A stretch of 16,304 nucleotides of DNA from Bacillota bacterium. Lineage in GTDB: Bacteria; Bacillota_A; Clostridia; Clostridiales; Clostridiaceae. The DNA is taken from NCBI GenBank assembly GCA_021837545.1, contig JAKBFR010000051.1, positions 1 through 16,304 on the forward strand, read 5' to 3'. Shown here in pieces: positions 1 to 6,742 of the stretch (position 1 is its first letter; each line of letters begins with the position of its first letter). A program made the translations under genes and the position numbers. Below the pieces are notes generated by a model. It was not told the origin of the DNA. It did not search any database and saw only the letters and a list, made by a program, of their open reading frames with translations.

Positions 1-939
1 GAAGATGTAAGTTTCAAGGGACAGATTAATAAGAGTATTGTATTTAGTGGTGTATTAACCTTAGCAATAGTAGCAGTGATAAGTTTGATTTTATCAAAGC
101 AATTTTCTGAACCTATAAAAGCAGTTGCAAAAACTTCTGTGAGTTTATCAAGAGGAAATTATGACTCAAGATCAAATATAAAAAGCAGTATTGAAGAAAT
201 TAGAAATTTAACTGAGAGCATAAATTCTTTAGGGGAGAAACTAAACAGTCAAGATTTACTCAGAAAGCGGCTCATTTCAGATATATCTCATGAAATAAGA
301 ACACCTCTTAATGTACTGCAAAATAATTTAGAAGCAATGATAGATGGAATTATACCTGTAACACCTGATAAACTTAATAACTTAAATGATGAGGTAATAA
401 GATTTGGTAAGCTTTTAAATAACTTAAATGCACTAAAGGAAATGGAGTCAGATGAAATAGCCCTTAAATTAGGATTAGTTAATATGGATGAGCTTCTTTC
501 AACTGTAATTAGTGATTTTTCTATTGCAGCTGATGAAAAAAATATAAAATTAATTATTAATAAAGAAGAAAATAAGAATTTTACAGTATTAGGTGATTAC
601 GATAAATTAAAACAAGTGTTTATAAATCTCATATCTAATGGAATTAAATTTACTAATGCTAATGGAACAGTATGGACCAATATAAGTAGTGATGAAGATT
701 CTGTTATTGTACAAATTAAAGATAATGGTATGGGTATTAAAAAAGAAGATTTGTCTTTTATTTTTGAAAGAATGTATCGTGGAGATAAAAGTAGAAATAA
801 AATTGAAGGTAGCGGAATTGGACTTACTCTGGTAAAGAAAATATTAACATTGCATTCTGCAACTATTGATGTAGAAAGTAAGGAAAATAAAGGAACTATA
901 TTTACAGTATACATAAGTAAAAATAGTGAAATTAATTAA
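1..939 (+). CDS. Sensor histidine kinase, N-terminus outside the window
   Basis: The frame is open from base 1, so the gene begins upstream and about 312 residues are visible. In order: a transmembrane helix (about residues 12-33 of the visible part), a HAMP-like linker, a HisKA dimerisation helix with the phospho-acceptor H box ISHEIRTPL (bases near 287-310), and an ATPase domain with N box (NLISNGIKF), G1 box (DNGMGI), F box (FIFERMY) and G2 box (GSGIGLTLV). It is a membrane kinase that would phosphorylate a response regulator, normally encoded just upstream. The GTG at 76 lies in the membrane helix and is not a real start. The signal sensed cannot be read, because the sensor domain is missing. 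Six downstream promoters carry OmpR/PhoB-type direct repeats, so a role in controlling the metal genes here is a reasonable inference, not a demonstration. Confidence 0.93.
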   Translation, partial: EDVSFKGQINKSIVFSGVLTLAIVAVISLILSKQFSEPIKAVAKTSVSLSRGNYDSRSNIKSSIEEIRNLTESINSLGEKLNSQDLLRKRLISDISHEIRTPLNVLQNNLEAMIDGIIPVTPDKLNNLNDEVIRFGKLLNNLNALKEMESDEIALKLGLVNMDELLSTVISDFSIAADEKNIKLIINKEENKNFTVLGDYDKLKQVFINLISNGIKFTNANGTVWTNISSDEDSVIVQIKDNGMGIKKEDLSFIFERMYRGDKSRNKIEGSGIGLTLVKKILTLHSATIDVESKENKGTIFTVYISKNSEIN

Positions 940-998
940 AACAATTGTAGTTAATATAAATGTGGCAAGCATGCATAGAAGTATAGTAGAAAAAATAT

Positions 999-1046
999 AT
1001 AAATCTGGATTTACTGATGTAAAGGTAAATCCAGATTTATATTGTT
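999..1046 (+). terminator. Stem-loop terminator after the kinase gene
   Basis: A perfect 16-bp inverted repeat (999-1014 with 1025-1040) encloses a 10-base loop. It lies 60 bases after the kinase stop codon. The T-run behind the stem is weak (ATTGTTAT), so termination may be partial. Confidence 0.6.
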
Positions 1047-1176
1047 ATATGGTAAAAAATAGTTATTATTAATTAAAAATAATCAGTATAAAAGCTGAAA
1101 CTCTAATTATTAAAATGTAGTTAATAGTCAGAGTTTATTTTTAGGAAGAGAATAATTATTAAAAAAAGATAAATCT

Positions 1177-1207
1177 ACATAATATCTTCACAGTTATAAA
1201 GTATATT
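1177..1207 (+). promoter_or_regulatory. Direct-repeat box and -10, promoter of the Ser-rich/pspA operon
   Basis: Half-sites ACATAA (1177-1182) and TCACAG (1188-1193) are 11 bp apart. The -10 hexamer TATATT (1202-1207) starts 14 bp after the second half-site. This is the same geometry as five other promoters in the window. The second half-site is the weakest of the set. There is no separate -35; the box occupies its place, as expected for activation by an OmpR/PhoB-type regulator. Confidence 0.7.
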
Positions 1208-1212
1208 ACAAG

Positions 1213-1262
1213 TAGGAGAAATAATTATGTAAGAAATAAGAAATAAGAAATAAGAAACAATG
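1213..1262 (+). repeat. 5' leader with a start-stop codon pair and four TAAGAAA heptamers
   Basis: Just after the predicted transcription start is an AGGAG ribosome site (1214-1218) followed at 1227 by ATG and directly by TAA. Four exact tandem copies of TAAGAAA follow at 1230-1257, then a second ATG-TAG at 1260. Nothing can be translated from these starts. The array may be a regulatory leader or the scar of a slipped-strand expansion in a lost short gene. Confidence 0.6.
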
Positions 1263-1308
1263 TAGCAATTTCGAATTTATAAATAATCAATAATGAATAC
1301 ATATCTTT

Positions 1309-1323
1309 AAAGGGGTGATCACT
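1309..1323 (+). promoter_or_regulatory. Extended Shine-Dalgarno that questions the start of the Ser-rich gene
   Basis: AAAGGGGTGATCAC is an almost complete complement of the 16S rRNA 3' end, lacking one base. The GTG at 1315 lies inside this pairing region and so is poorly placed for initiation. The in-frame ATT at 1324 sits about 8 bases behind the GGGG core, the normal spacing, and would give a protein starting (M)KKINRK. ATT starts are rare, so this is a proposal. Confidence 0.5.
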
Positions 1324-1905
1324 ATTAAGAAGATTAACAGGAAATATGTTTTAACTATACTTTTAACATTTATATTTACATTTTCAAGTGTATCCTTAGA
1401 CGCCCTATCATTTATAGGTATAAATACATCTAGTAGTACAATAGCTTTTGCTAAGTCAAGCAGTAGTGGTAGTAGATCAAGTTTTAGTAGCAGCAAATTT
1501 AGTTCTAGCAGTTCAAAATCAAGTAGTGGATTTAGCTCAGGATCTTTTGGCAGTTCTGGTTCATCGAGTAAATCCTCAACTGGTACAAGTAGTGATTCGA
1601 CTAGCTCAAAAAGTGGAGAAGGATTTAAATCTGGGAATTATTCTACAACTGATAAAAATAAAACCGCTGATTCCTCAGCTTCTACCAATACAAATAGTAA
1701 TAAAGACAATAATACTCAAACATATAACACTGGTCCTAGCAGAAATTCATTCTGGCCATTCTTTGGTTGGGGAGGTGGATATTTCTACAGACCGTTTTAT
1801 TTTGGTTCAACTTCAAGCTCATTAATTAATGCTTTAGTTTTAGCAGGGATATTTGTACTAGCGATTATACTAATAAAAAAATATTTAAATAATAAAAGGA
1901 AATAA
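1315..1905 (+). CDS. Ser-rich secreted or membrane protein of unknown function
   Basis: I do not recognise a named family. The 196-residue product (187-193 if a later start is used) has a hydrophobic N-terminal segment (about 11-28) and a possible signal-peptidase site after AFA (44-46). A very Ser-rich, low-complexity region (about 47-110) with FSSGSFGSSGSS-like motifs follows, then an aromatic patch (WPFFGWGGGYFYRPFYF, about 143-158) and a C-terminal transmembrane helix (about 170-186) ending in a basic tail. It is probably held in the membrane with the Ser-rich part outside. It is the first gene of an operon with pspA, 22 bases upstream of it, and is driven by the shared direct-repeat promoter, which suggests a role in envelope stress. 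The start is uncertain: GTG at 1315 overlaps the Shine-Dalgarno, and ATT at 1324 has better spacing. Confidence 0.75.
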   Translation: MITIKKINRKYVLTILLTFIFTFSSVSLDALSFIGINTSSSTIAFAKSSSSGSRSSFSSSKFSSSSSKSSSGFSSGSFGSSGSSSKSSTGTSSDSTSSKSGEGFKSGNYSTTDKNKTADSSASTNTNSNKDNNTQTYNTGPSRNSFWPFFGWGGGYFYRPFYFGSTSSSLINALVLAGIFVLAIILIKKYLNNKRK

Positions 1906-1927
1906 AAAAATTTTTGGAGGTAATAAT

Positions 1928-2578
1928 ATGGGAATTTTTACAAGAATGTCAGATATGATTAAAGGAAAGGTAAATAATACATTAGATGAAATGGAAAATC
2001 CAATTGAATTATTAGATCAAAAATTAAGGGATATGGATGAACAATTCAATAAAGCTAAATTAAGTTCAGCTCAAATTTTAGGTAATGTTCATGAAATAGA
2101 AAAGAATTTAACTGTTGCTAAAAAGGAATCTGAGGACTTTGATCAAAAAGTAAAATTAGCGATAAGTAAGGGAAACGAAGATTTAGCTAAAAGAGCTTTA
2201 GCAAAAAAAGTTGAAACAGATAAAAAGATTTCTTCTTTGCAAGCAAGCTACGATAATGCCAAAGTTCAAGCTGATACCTTAAAAGCAAATCTACGAGCTC
2301 TAGAAGAGGAAATAACAAAAACTAGAAATTATAGAGATGAAGCTGCTGCAAGATTCGCAAATGCTGAGGCTTCTCAAAAAGTTAATGAAGTTCTAGCAAA
2401 TGTACAAACTAAGAGTAATTCAATACAAATTGACAGCATAGAAAGAAAAATTCAAAGAAAAGAATCACTTGCTCAAGGATTAGGTGAATTAAGAGGTTTA
2501 GATAATTTCGATAGCGAATTTGAGAAATTAGATGAAGTTGACCTAGATCTTGAATTAGCAAAATATAAAAATAACTAG
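1928..2578 (+). CDS. pspA: PspA/IM30 family phage-shock protein
   Basis: The 216-residue protein is almost entirely predicted coiled coil with no transmembrane helix. It begins MGIFTRMSDMIKGKVN, the amphipathic membrane-binding helix typical of PspA/IM30/Vipp1, followed by the family-type segment LDEMENPIELLDQKLRDMDE. Family members are peripheral inner-face membrane proteins that polymerise on damaged membrane and limit proton leakage; length is close to the usual 220-230 residues. The start is a clear ATG behind TTTGGAGG (1914-1920). It is the middle gene of an operon with the Ser-rich membrane protein upstream and a Cys-cluster protein 10 bases downstream. The operon promoter carries the same direct-repeat box as the copper-type genes, which would link membrane protection to metal stress. 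Confidence 0.93.
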   Translation: MGIFTRMSDMIKGKVNNTLDEMENPIELLDQKLRDMDEQFNKAKLSSAQILGNVHEIEKNLTVAKKESEDFDQKVKLAISKGNEDLAKRALAKKVETDKKISSLQASYDNAKVQADTLKANLRALEEEITKTRNYRDEAAARFANAEASQKVNEVLANVQTKSNSIQIDSIERKIQRKESLAQGLGELRGLDNFDSEFEKLDEVDLDLELAKYKNN

Positions 2579-2588
2579 GGGATAAAGT

Positions 2589-3248
2589 ATGGATAATGAT
2601 AAAGATATTGATTTTATCAACGAAGAAAGAAGGTATTGGGGAAAAATTTATACCGATGTAGCTTATGCAATAAGTGAAATATCCCCTTTCATCTCAGAAA
2701 AAGATTTGAAGATAAGGAAATACTTTGCTAAGGCATCAATACTTCAAGAATATACTAAACTTTTAGATTCTGCTGAAGCTGAGTGCAAAAAGAAATCTTT
2801 ATTTTCAAAGTTAAAATCTAGTCCAAGTATTAATTTACTTCAAGATTTTAAGACTAAAAATAGGGAGAATTTTAAGCAATTAGAAAAATGCTCTCACTGT
2901 GAATGTTTAAATTGTGCATTTGATTGTAATTTTAAAAAATGCTCAAGCTGCAGAAGTGAATCTTTGATTTGCTCCTGCGATAAAGAAAAAGTTAATGTAA
3001 GAAAATTTGATGATTTTACATTAGACCTTACTAACAATGATACTGGAATATCTTCAAAGTATAGTGTTTTAGCTGTAGTTGAAGATTGTACTTTAGATAA
3101 TCTATATATTCTATTAGAAAATTTTAATAATTCTAATGATAAGTTAGTATTATACTATTATCCAGGAATTAAAGAAGATTCCTATGATGAAATAACTAAT
3201 CCTAAGGAATTTGACTTCATAGTTGAAACATACCAAAGCGTAGAATAA
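2589..3248 (+). CDS. Hypothetical protein with a nine-Cys zinc-ribbon-like cluster
   Basis: I do not recognise this 219-residue protein. Residues 1-95 are helical and charged. Residues 101-130 hold nine cysteines in CxxC, CxC and CxxxC spacings (101, 104, 106, 109, 113, 118, 121, 128, 130), which must bind metal, most likely zinc or a cluster, if the cytoplasm is reducing. Residues 135-219 look like a small alpha/beta domain (VLAVVEDCTLDNLYILLENF, VLYYYPG). No signal peptide or membrane helix is evident, so it is probably cytosolic. It starts with ATG 10 bases after the pspA stop, with AGGGG overlapping that stop region, so it is translated from the pspA message. Its association with PspA suggests an accessory or regulatory partner; a metal sensor is also possible. 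Confidence 0.8.
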   Translation: MDNDKDIDFINEERRYWGKIYTDVAYAISEISPFISEKDLKIRKYFAKASILQEYTKLLDSAEAECKKKSLFSKLKSSPSINLLQDFKTKNRENFKQLEKCSHCECLNCAFDCNFKKCSSCRSESLICSCDKEKVNVRKFDDFTLDLTNNDTGISSKYSVLAVVEDCTLDNLYILLENFNNSNDKLVLYYYPGIKEDSYDEITNPKEFDFIVETYQSVE

Positions 3249-3349
3249 TTATTTATATTATGTAAAAATGGAAGTCGAGGTTATGTTTTTATCAAAACTT
3301 ATGAAGAACATTTGAGAAATATTTAAAAATATATTAAATAGTGATATTA

Positions 3350-3396
3350 GATGCTGTGGCATAACTCCTTAGAAAGTTGTGTTACAGCATCTTTTT
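3350..3396 (+). terminator. Rho-independent terminator of the pspA operon
   Basis: GATGCTGT (3350-3357) pairs with ACAGCATC (3384-3391), with further pairing inside, and TTTTT follows. It lies about 100 bases after the last gene of the operon. Confidence 0.8.
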
Positions 3397-3497
3397 AATT
3401 TCATGATAAAATTATTATATTAGTCATCAAAATAAGAAAAAGTTGGTGCATTTCTATCATATTCTTATCTAAACCTTGGGGGGAAGAAAATTCTTTT

Positions 3498-3689
3498 TTA
3501 AAAATTATTTCCTCTAAGTTCAGCAATTCTAGTTACTCCAACATATATGTCTGAAATTTTATACCATGTTGCATAATCAACAACTCCAGTTTGAGGTAAG
3601 TTAAGTATTCCTTGAAATAATTTAACTGCTTCGGCTGTCTTAAACTCGAATATTCCATACTTAGATAATTTGGGGATAAAAGGATAATT
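3498..3689 (-). pseudogene. Remnant of a peptidoglycan-binding domain protein
   Basis: On the minus strand a frame without any start codon encodes 63 residues and a TAA (3500-3498). It reads NYPFIPKLSKYGIF, then a KTAEAVKLFQGILNLPQTG segment, then YATWYKISDIYVGVTRIAEL. This is the C-terminal half of a PG_binding_1 repeat as found in clostridial spore-cortex and cell-wall lytic enzymes, where the usual sequence is IPxLxxDGIFGxxTxxAVxxFQ. Here the DGIFG turn has changed to YGIFE. A stop codon lies directly upstream in frame, and nothing convincing continues further upstream. I read it as the 3' end of a deleted cell-wall hydrolase gene, with no function left. This explains most of the 650-base gene-poor stretch; the rest (3690-3780) shows nothing recognisable. 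Confidence 0.72.
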
Positions 3690-3793
3690 TTAAAGTATTT
3701 AATTTAAATATTCTATTTTTAGTATTATTGATGGAGTAAATATCTTGATTTATAAATAAGTTCACTAAAATACTTTTATATTGTCTAATATCC

Positions 3794-3824
3794 TCATAAA
3801 ATCTTCATAACTTTTTATTATAAT
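3794..3824 (+). promoter_or_regulatory. Direct-repeat box and -10, promoter of the short cupredoxin gene
   Basis: TCATAA (3794-3799) and TCATAA (3805-3810) form a perfect 11-bp-spaced direct repeat. The -10 TATAAT (3819-3824) starts 14 bp after the second half-site. Bases 3788-3824 match 4508-4544 at 36 of 37 positions, so this promoter was duplicated together with the gene. Confidence 0.82.
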
Positions 3825-3895
3825 AACTATATTAAAAAGGTTTTTGATTAAGATAAGTTTTTGTAATTAAATATTATAATAAAGAGGTGAGAAGC

Positions 3896-4414
3896 ATGAC
3901 TATTAAAAAAGAAATTATAAATGTTCATAAAACAGGCTATAATACTAAATGTTCAAATAATAAAAAATACATAGGAGTGCTTGTTATAGCTACAGCTATT
4001 TTATTACTTAGCAATTTTATCTCAGGCTTTGATATGAGCACAAAATCAGAACAAATTTTATCAGGAAGTAAGGCTAATGCATCCCAAGTAAATATAGCTA
4101 AGACAACTATTGAAAATGGAGTTCAAGTAATAAGATTGACTGCAGATAATAATGGCTATACTCCTAATGAGATTTATGTTAAAAAAGATATTCCAGTTAA
4201 GTTGATAATTGAGGGAAATCAGCTGAATTCGTGTAATAATGGTGTGGTAGTACCAGCTTTAAATATAGAGAAAGATTTAAAACCGGGAGAAAATATAATA
4301 GAATTTACACCAAAAGATGAAGATATAAACTTTAGCTGTTGGATGGGAATGATAAAAGGAGTAATTAAAGTTACAGATAATATTGATTCTATCAATACAC
4401 CTAAAAAATATTAA
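3896..4414 (+). CDS. Membrane-anchored cupredoxin-like protein, short paralogue of the next gene
   Basis: The start is the ATG at 3896 behind AGAGGTGAG (3884-3891); the upstream GTG at 3887 lies in the ribosome site. The 172-residue product has a short cytosolic N-terminus, one transmembrane helix (about 25-43) and an extracellular cupredoxin-type domain (about 72-160). Likely metal ligands are C113 (LNSCNN) and C148, M150 and M152 in FSCWMGM, the C-x-M-G-M signature seen in cupredoxin domains fused to copper transporters. It would bind copper outside the membrane. Residue by residue it matches the neighbouring 606-residue protein with two internal segments removed: most of the HMA domain, including its CxxC, and the whole TauE/SafE region. 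The promoter is also near-identical. It therefore looks like a duplicated and internally deleted copy that kept only anchor and cupredoxin. No clear terminator follows before the next promoter. Confidence 0.85.
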   Translation: MTIKKEIINVHKTGYNTKCSNNKKYIGVLVIATAILLLSNFISGFDMSTKSEQILSGSKANASQVNIAKTTIENGVQVIRLTADNNGYTPNEIYVKKDIPVKLIIEGNQLNSCNNGVVVPALNIEKDLKPGENIIEFTPKDEDINFSCWMGMIKGVIKVTDNIDSINTPKKY

Positions 4415-4513
4415 TCACTACAAGGATTTATACTATTAGTACTTTGCATTCATAGAAACTAGAATTGGTTTTGCAAATTTAAGATGTTTATATATTTGTG
4501 TTTCATTATATCC

Positions 4514-4544
4514 ACATAAAATCTTCATAACTTTTTATTATAAT
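4514..4544 (+). promoter_or_regulatory. Direct-repeat box and -10, promoter of the HMA-SafE-cupredoxin gene
   Basis: ACATAA (4514-4519) and TCATAA (4525-4530) are 11 bp apart, and TATAAT (4539-4544) starts 14 bp after the second. A further TCATTA at 4503 lies one more 11-bp step upstream and could be a third half-site. The leader to the ATG is about 67 bases. Confidence 0.82.
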
Positions 4545-4617
4545 TAATAATATGTAAAGATTATTATGATTAAAATATATTACTAAAATAAAATGAAGTA
4601 ATTTAGTGGAGGAAAAT

Positions 4618-6438
4618 ATGAGCATTAAAAGAGAAATTATTAAAGTATATGACATGACATGTAATTCCTGTGAAGGGAGGGTGGAAAGAGCATTAAAGAA
4701 GGTTGATGGAGTTGTAAATGCAATGGCTAGCTATAGCTCTCAACAAGTAACTGTTGAATATGATAGTGAGCTTTGTACAAAAGAAAAGTTAAAGGAAGCT
4801 ATTAATAAAGCTGGTTATAGTACAAAAAGTTCAAATAGTATTAAGTTTGCAGGCTTTTTTATTGTAGTTGCAGCTATTTTACTCATTGGTAACTCTACAT
4901 CAGGTTTTGATATGAGTGCTAAGCTAAATAATGCATCTTATATCGTGTTATTTGTTGTTGGTATGCTTACGTCTATCCATTGTGTTGGTATGTGTGGTGG
5001 AATAATGCTTACACAAAGTTTATCTAAAAACAGTATTGTAAATGAAAAGCAGAGTAAATTAAAGACTCTAATGCCTGCAATTTTATATAATGCTGGAAGA
5101 GTAACTTCATATACGATTATAGGTGGTATTGTAGGGGCTCTAGGTTCTGTATTATCATTATCACTTAATGTGAAAGCAGGACTTCAAATATTTGCAGGAT
5201 TATTTATGGTAATAATGGGTCTAAATATGACTGGTTTCTCTATATTTAGAAAATTTAATATTAAATTACCATGGTCTTCATGTAAGATAAAAAATAAACC
5301 TAAGGCTCCTTTTTTAGTTGGAATGCTAAATGGATTGATGCCTTGTGGACCATTACAAACAATGCAGCTTTATGCATTAGGTACTGGTAGTGCAGCAGCT
5401 GGAGCTATATCAATGTTTTTATTTTCACTCGGAACAGTTCCATTGATGTTAGTATTTGGAGCAATATCAGGGTTTTTAAGCAAAGGTTATACAAAACAAC
5501 TTCTAAAGTTTAGTGGAATTTTAGTAATAATACTTGGAATAATAATGGGAAACAGAGGTCTTGCTCTTGCAGGGGTTGGAGTTCCTAGTATTAATACAGT
5601 AACACAAAGTCTTTCAGGCAATGAAGCTAAGGCAGCTACGTCAAATATATCTAAACCAACTATAGAAAATGGAGTCCAAATAATAAGAATGACAGCAGAT
5701 AGCAACGGTTATACACCTAATGCTTTTTATGTTCAAAAAGGTATGCCTGTTAAATGGATAATTACAGGTAGTCAGCTTAATTCCTGTAATAGTTCAATAG
5801 TGGTACCTTCTTTAAATATAGAAAAAAAATTAAATTCTGGTGAAAATATAATAGAATTTACTCCAGGAGACAAAGATATAAATTTTAGTTGCTGGATGGG
5901 AATGATAAGAGGGGTGATAAAAGTTACCGATAATCTTGATTCTGTAGATACATCTAAAGCAGATCCATCAATTCCAGCACCAAGCAGCGGAATGAGCTGT
6001 TGTGCAACTGGAACTACAAGCAGTGCACCGCAAACTCCAAGTATATATGGTGATGACTTAAGTAAAGTTTCTACTGATAGATTAGTTAAGAAAGCTAGTA
6101 TTTCAGGAGATACTCAAAGTTTAAATATAAAAGGAACTGGTTATGAGTTTGAACCACTTGTAATAGTAGTAGAAAAAGGAATAAAAACAAAACTATCTAT
6201 AGACCTTAGTTTATTTGATAACCCAAATGGTACTTTTGATATATTAAATGCAGAAAGTGGTAAGCAAATAAGCAGTTTTATTGGTAAAAAAGGTATTGTA
6301 AATGTAGAGTTTAAGATAGATACAAGTGGAACGTATCTAATTGTTAAAGATAATGTAGCAGCAGTAGGAATTGAAGTTACAGATTCATTAAAAACTGTGA
6401 ACTTAGAAGATGTTCGTAAAAAATTAATAACTGGATAA
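4618..6438 (+). CDS. HMA - TauE/SafE-like membrane - cupredoxin fusion, probable copper transfer protein
   Basis: The start is ATG 4618 behind GTGGAGG (4606-4612); the GTG at 4606 is part of that site. The 606 residues show, in order: a cytosolic HMA metallochaperone domain (3-68, MTCNSC at 13-18); a transmembrane helix (76-92); a SafE/DsbD-like membrane domain (about 108-325) with HCVGMCGG (121-128) and MPCGP (241-245), which are likely intramembrane metal or thiol sites; a cupredoxin domain (about 350-437; C390, and C425, M427, M429 in SCWMGM); a linker with MSCC (459-462); and a second cupredoxin-like beta domain (about 503-590). This order suggests copper capture in the cytosol, passage through the membrane part and delivery to the outer cupredoxins. 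SafE-type membrane domains are known beside copper and cytochrome-oxidase assembly genes; direction of transport and metal are inferred. It is single-gene, with its own promoter and terminator. Confidence 0.9.
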   Translation: MSIKREIIKVYDMTCNSCEGRVERALKKVDGVVNAMASYSSQQVTVEYDSELCTKEKLKEAINKAGYSTKSSNSIKFAGFFIVVAAILLIGNSTSGFDMSAKLNNASYIVLFVVGMLTSIHCVGMCGGIMLTQSLSKNSIVNEKQSKLKTLMPAILYNAGRVTSYTIIGGIVGALGSVLSLSLNVKAGLQIFAGLFMVIMGLNMTGFSIFRKFNIKLPWSSCKIKNKPKAPFLVGMLNGLMPCGPLQTMQLYALGTGSAAAGAISMFLFSLGTVPLMLVFGAISGFLSKGYTKQLLKFSGILVIILGIIMGNRGLALAGVGVPSINTVTQSLSGNEAKAATSNISKPTIENGVQIIRMTADSNGYTPNAFYVQKGMPVKWIITGSQLNSCNSSIVVPSLNIEKKLNSGENIIEFTPGDKDINFSCWMGMIRGVIKVTDNLDSVDTSKADPSIPAPSSGMSCCATGTTSSAPQTPSIYGDDLSKVSTDRLVKKASISGDTQSLNIKGTGYEFEPLVIVVEKGIKTKLSIDLSLFDNPNGTFDILNAESGKQISSFIGKKGIVNVEFKIDTSGTYLIVKDNVAAVGIEVTDSLKTVNLEDVRKKLITG

Positions 6439-6457
6439 GTTTGATTAGAAAAATTAG

Positions 6458-6497
6458 AAGTTGATATCTGCTAGATTAGTTAGATATCAACTTTTTA
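6458..6497 (+). terminator. Rho-independent terminator after the fusion gene
   Basis: A perfect 12-bp stem, AAGTTGATATCT (6458-6469) with AGATATCAACTT (6482-6493), is followed by T's, 20 bases after the stop codon. It is the last sequence that clearly belongs to the host on this side of the transposon. Confidence 0.88.
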
Positions 6498-6503
6498 ATG
6501 CAG

Positions 6504-6650
6504 TCAGTATGGATAAAAGATTTGGTAATACATATAATTAAATTTTTCATTAGATTCATATTTAGGCACAATCAAAACAACAACAAGTCCATATGCTAGC
6601 CTATTTTCCATCATAGGGAAGCTCGACTCGTATACACTCGCTATGATCAC
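6504..6650 (-). CDS. Possible 48-residue peptide near the transposon end
   Basis: A GTG at 6650 on the minus strand has a strong GGAGG (6661-6657) six bases upstream. The frame encodes 48 residues, including MMENRLAYGLVVVLIVPKYE, a moderately hydrophobic stretch. The local base composition is less AT-rich than the surroundings. No family is recognised. The frame runs through the inverted repeat proposed as the transposon end (6562-6596), which argues that the reading frame could be accidental or that a host or passenger gene was cut here. A longer version from ATG 6716 has no ribosome site. Confidence 0.3.
   Translation of the reverse strand: MIIASVYESSFPMMENRLAYGLVVVLIVPKYESNEKFNYMYYQIFYPY
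6562..6596 (+). repeat. Left copy of the imperfect inverted repeat flanking tnpABC
   Basis: This 35-base segment, with core ACAAGTCCATATGC, is the inverted counterpart of 10739-10774 (core GCATTTGGACTTGT). About 27 of 36 aligned positions agree, including a 10-base exact core (AACAAGTCCA). The pair brackets the transposase genes and is a candidate for recombinase-binding end sequences. The exact transposon junction cannot be fixed from one copy. Confidence 0.5.
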
Positions 6651-6707
6651 AATCCACCTCCGGTAAATATCTAGTGTAAGGGACAGTATAAGTCTGTTAT
6701 ATAGTAT

Positions 6708-6741
6708 TTTCCACATCGTTTATATATAAACAATGTGGAAA
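6708..6741. repeat. 34-bp near-perfect palindrome
   Basis: TTTCCACAT and ATGTGGAAA flank GTTTATATATAAAC; only one symmetric base pair (6717 with 6732) fails to match. It has no loop and no T-run, so it is more likely a protein-binding site or cruciform-forming element than a terminator. It lies inside the transposon region, directly beside the terminator at 6743. Confidence 0.7.
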
Positions 6742-6742
6742 T

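Noticed and set aside
597..914. Minus-strand frame of 105 codons within the kinase gene
   Set aside because: It is antisense to conserved ATPase motifs and has no ribosome site.
1230..1257. CRISPR-like array
   Set aside because: The four 7-base units are contiguous without spacers, so this is a simple tandem repeat.
1448..1825. Alternative frame of 125 codons in the Ser-rich gene
   Set aside because: It is a frame shadow of a Ser-codon-rich repeat, giving Val/Leu/Gln low complexity.
6547..6561. TCATTA and TCATAT resembling the regulon half-sites near the left transposon end
   Set aside because: The half-sites are 9 bp apart, not 11, and no -10 or gene follows.
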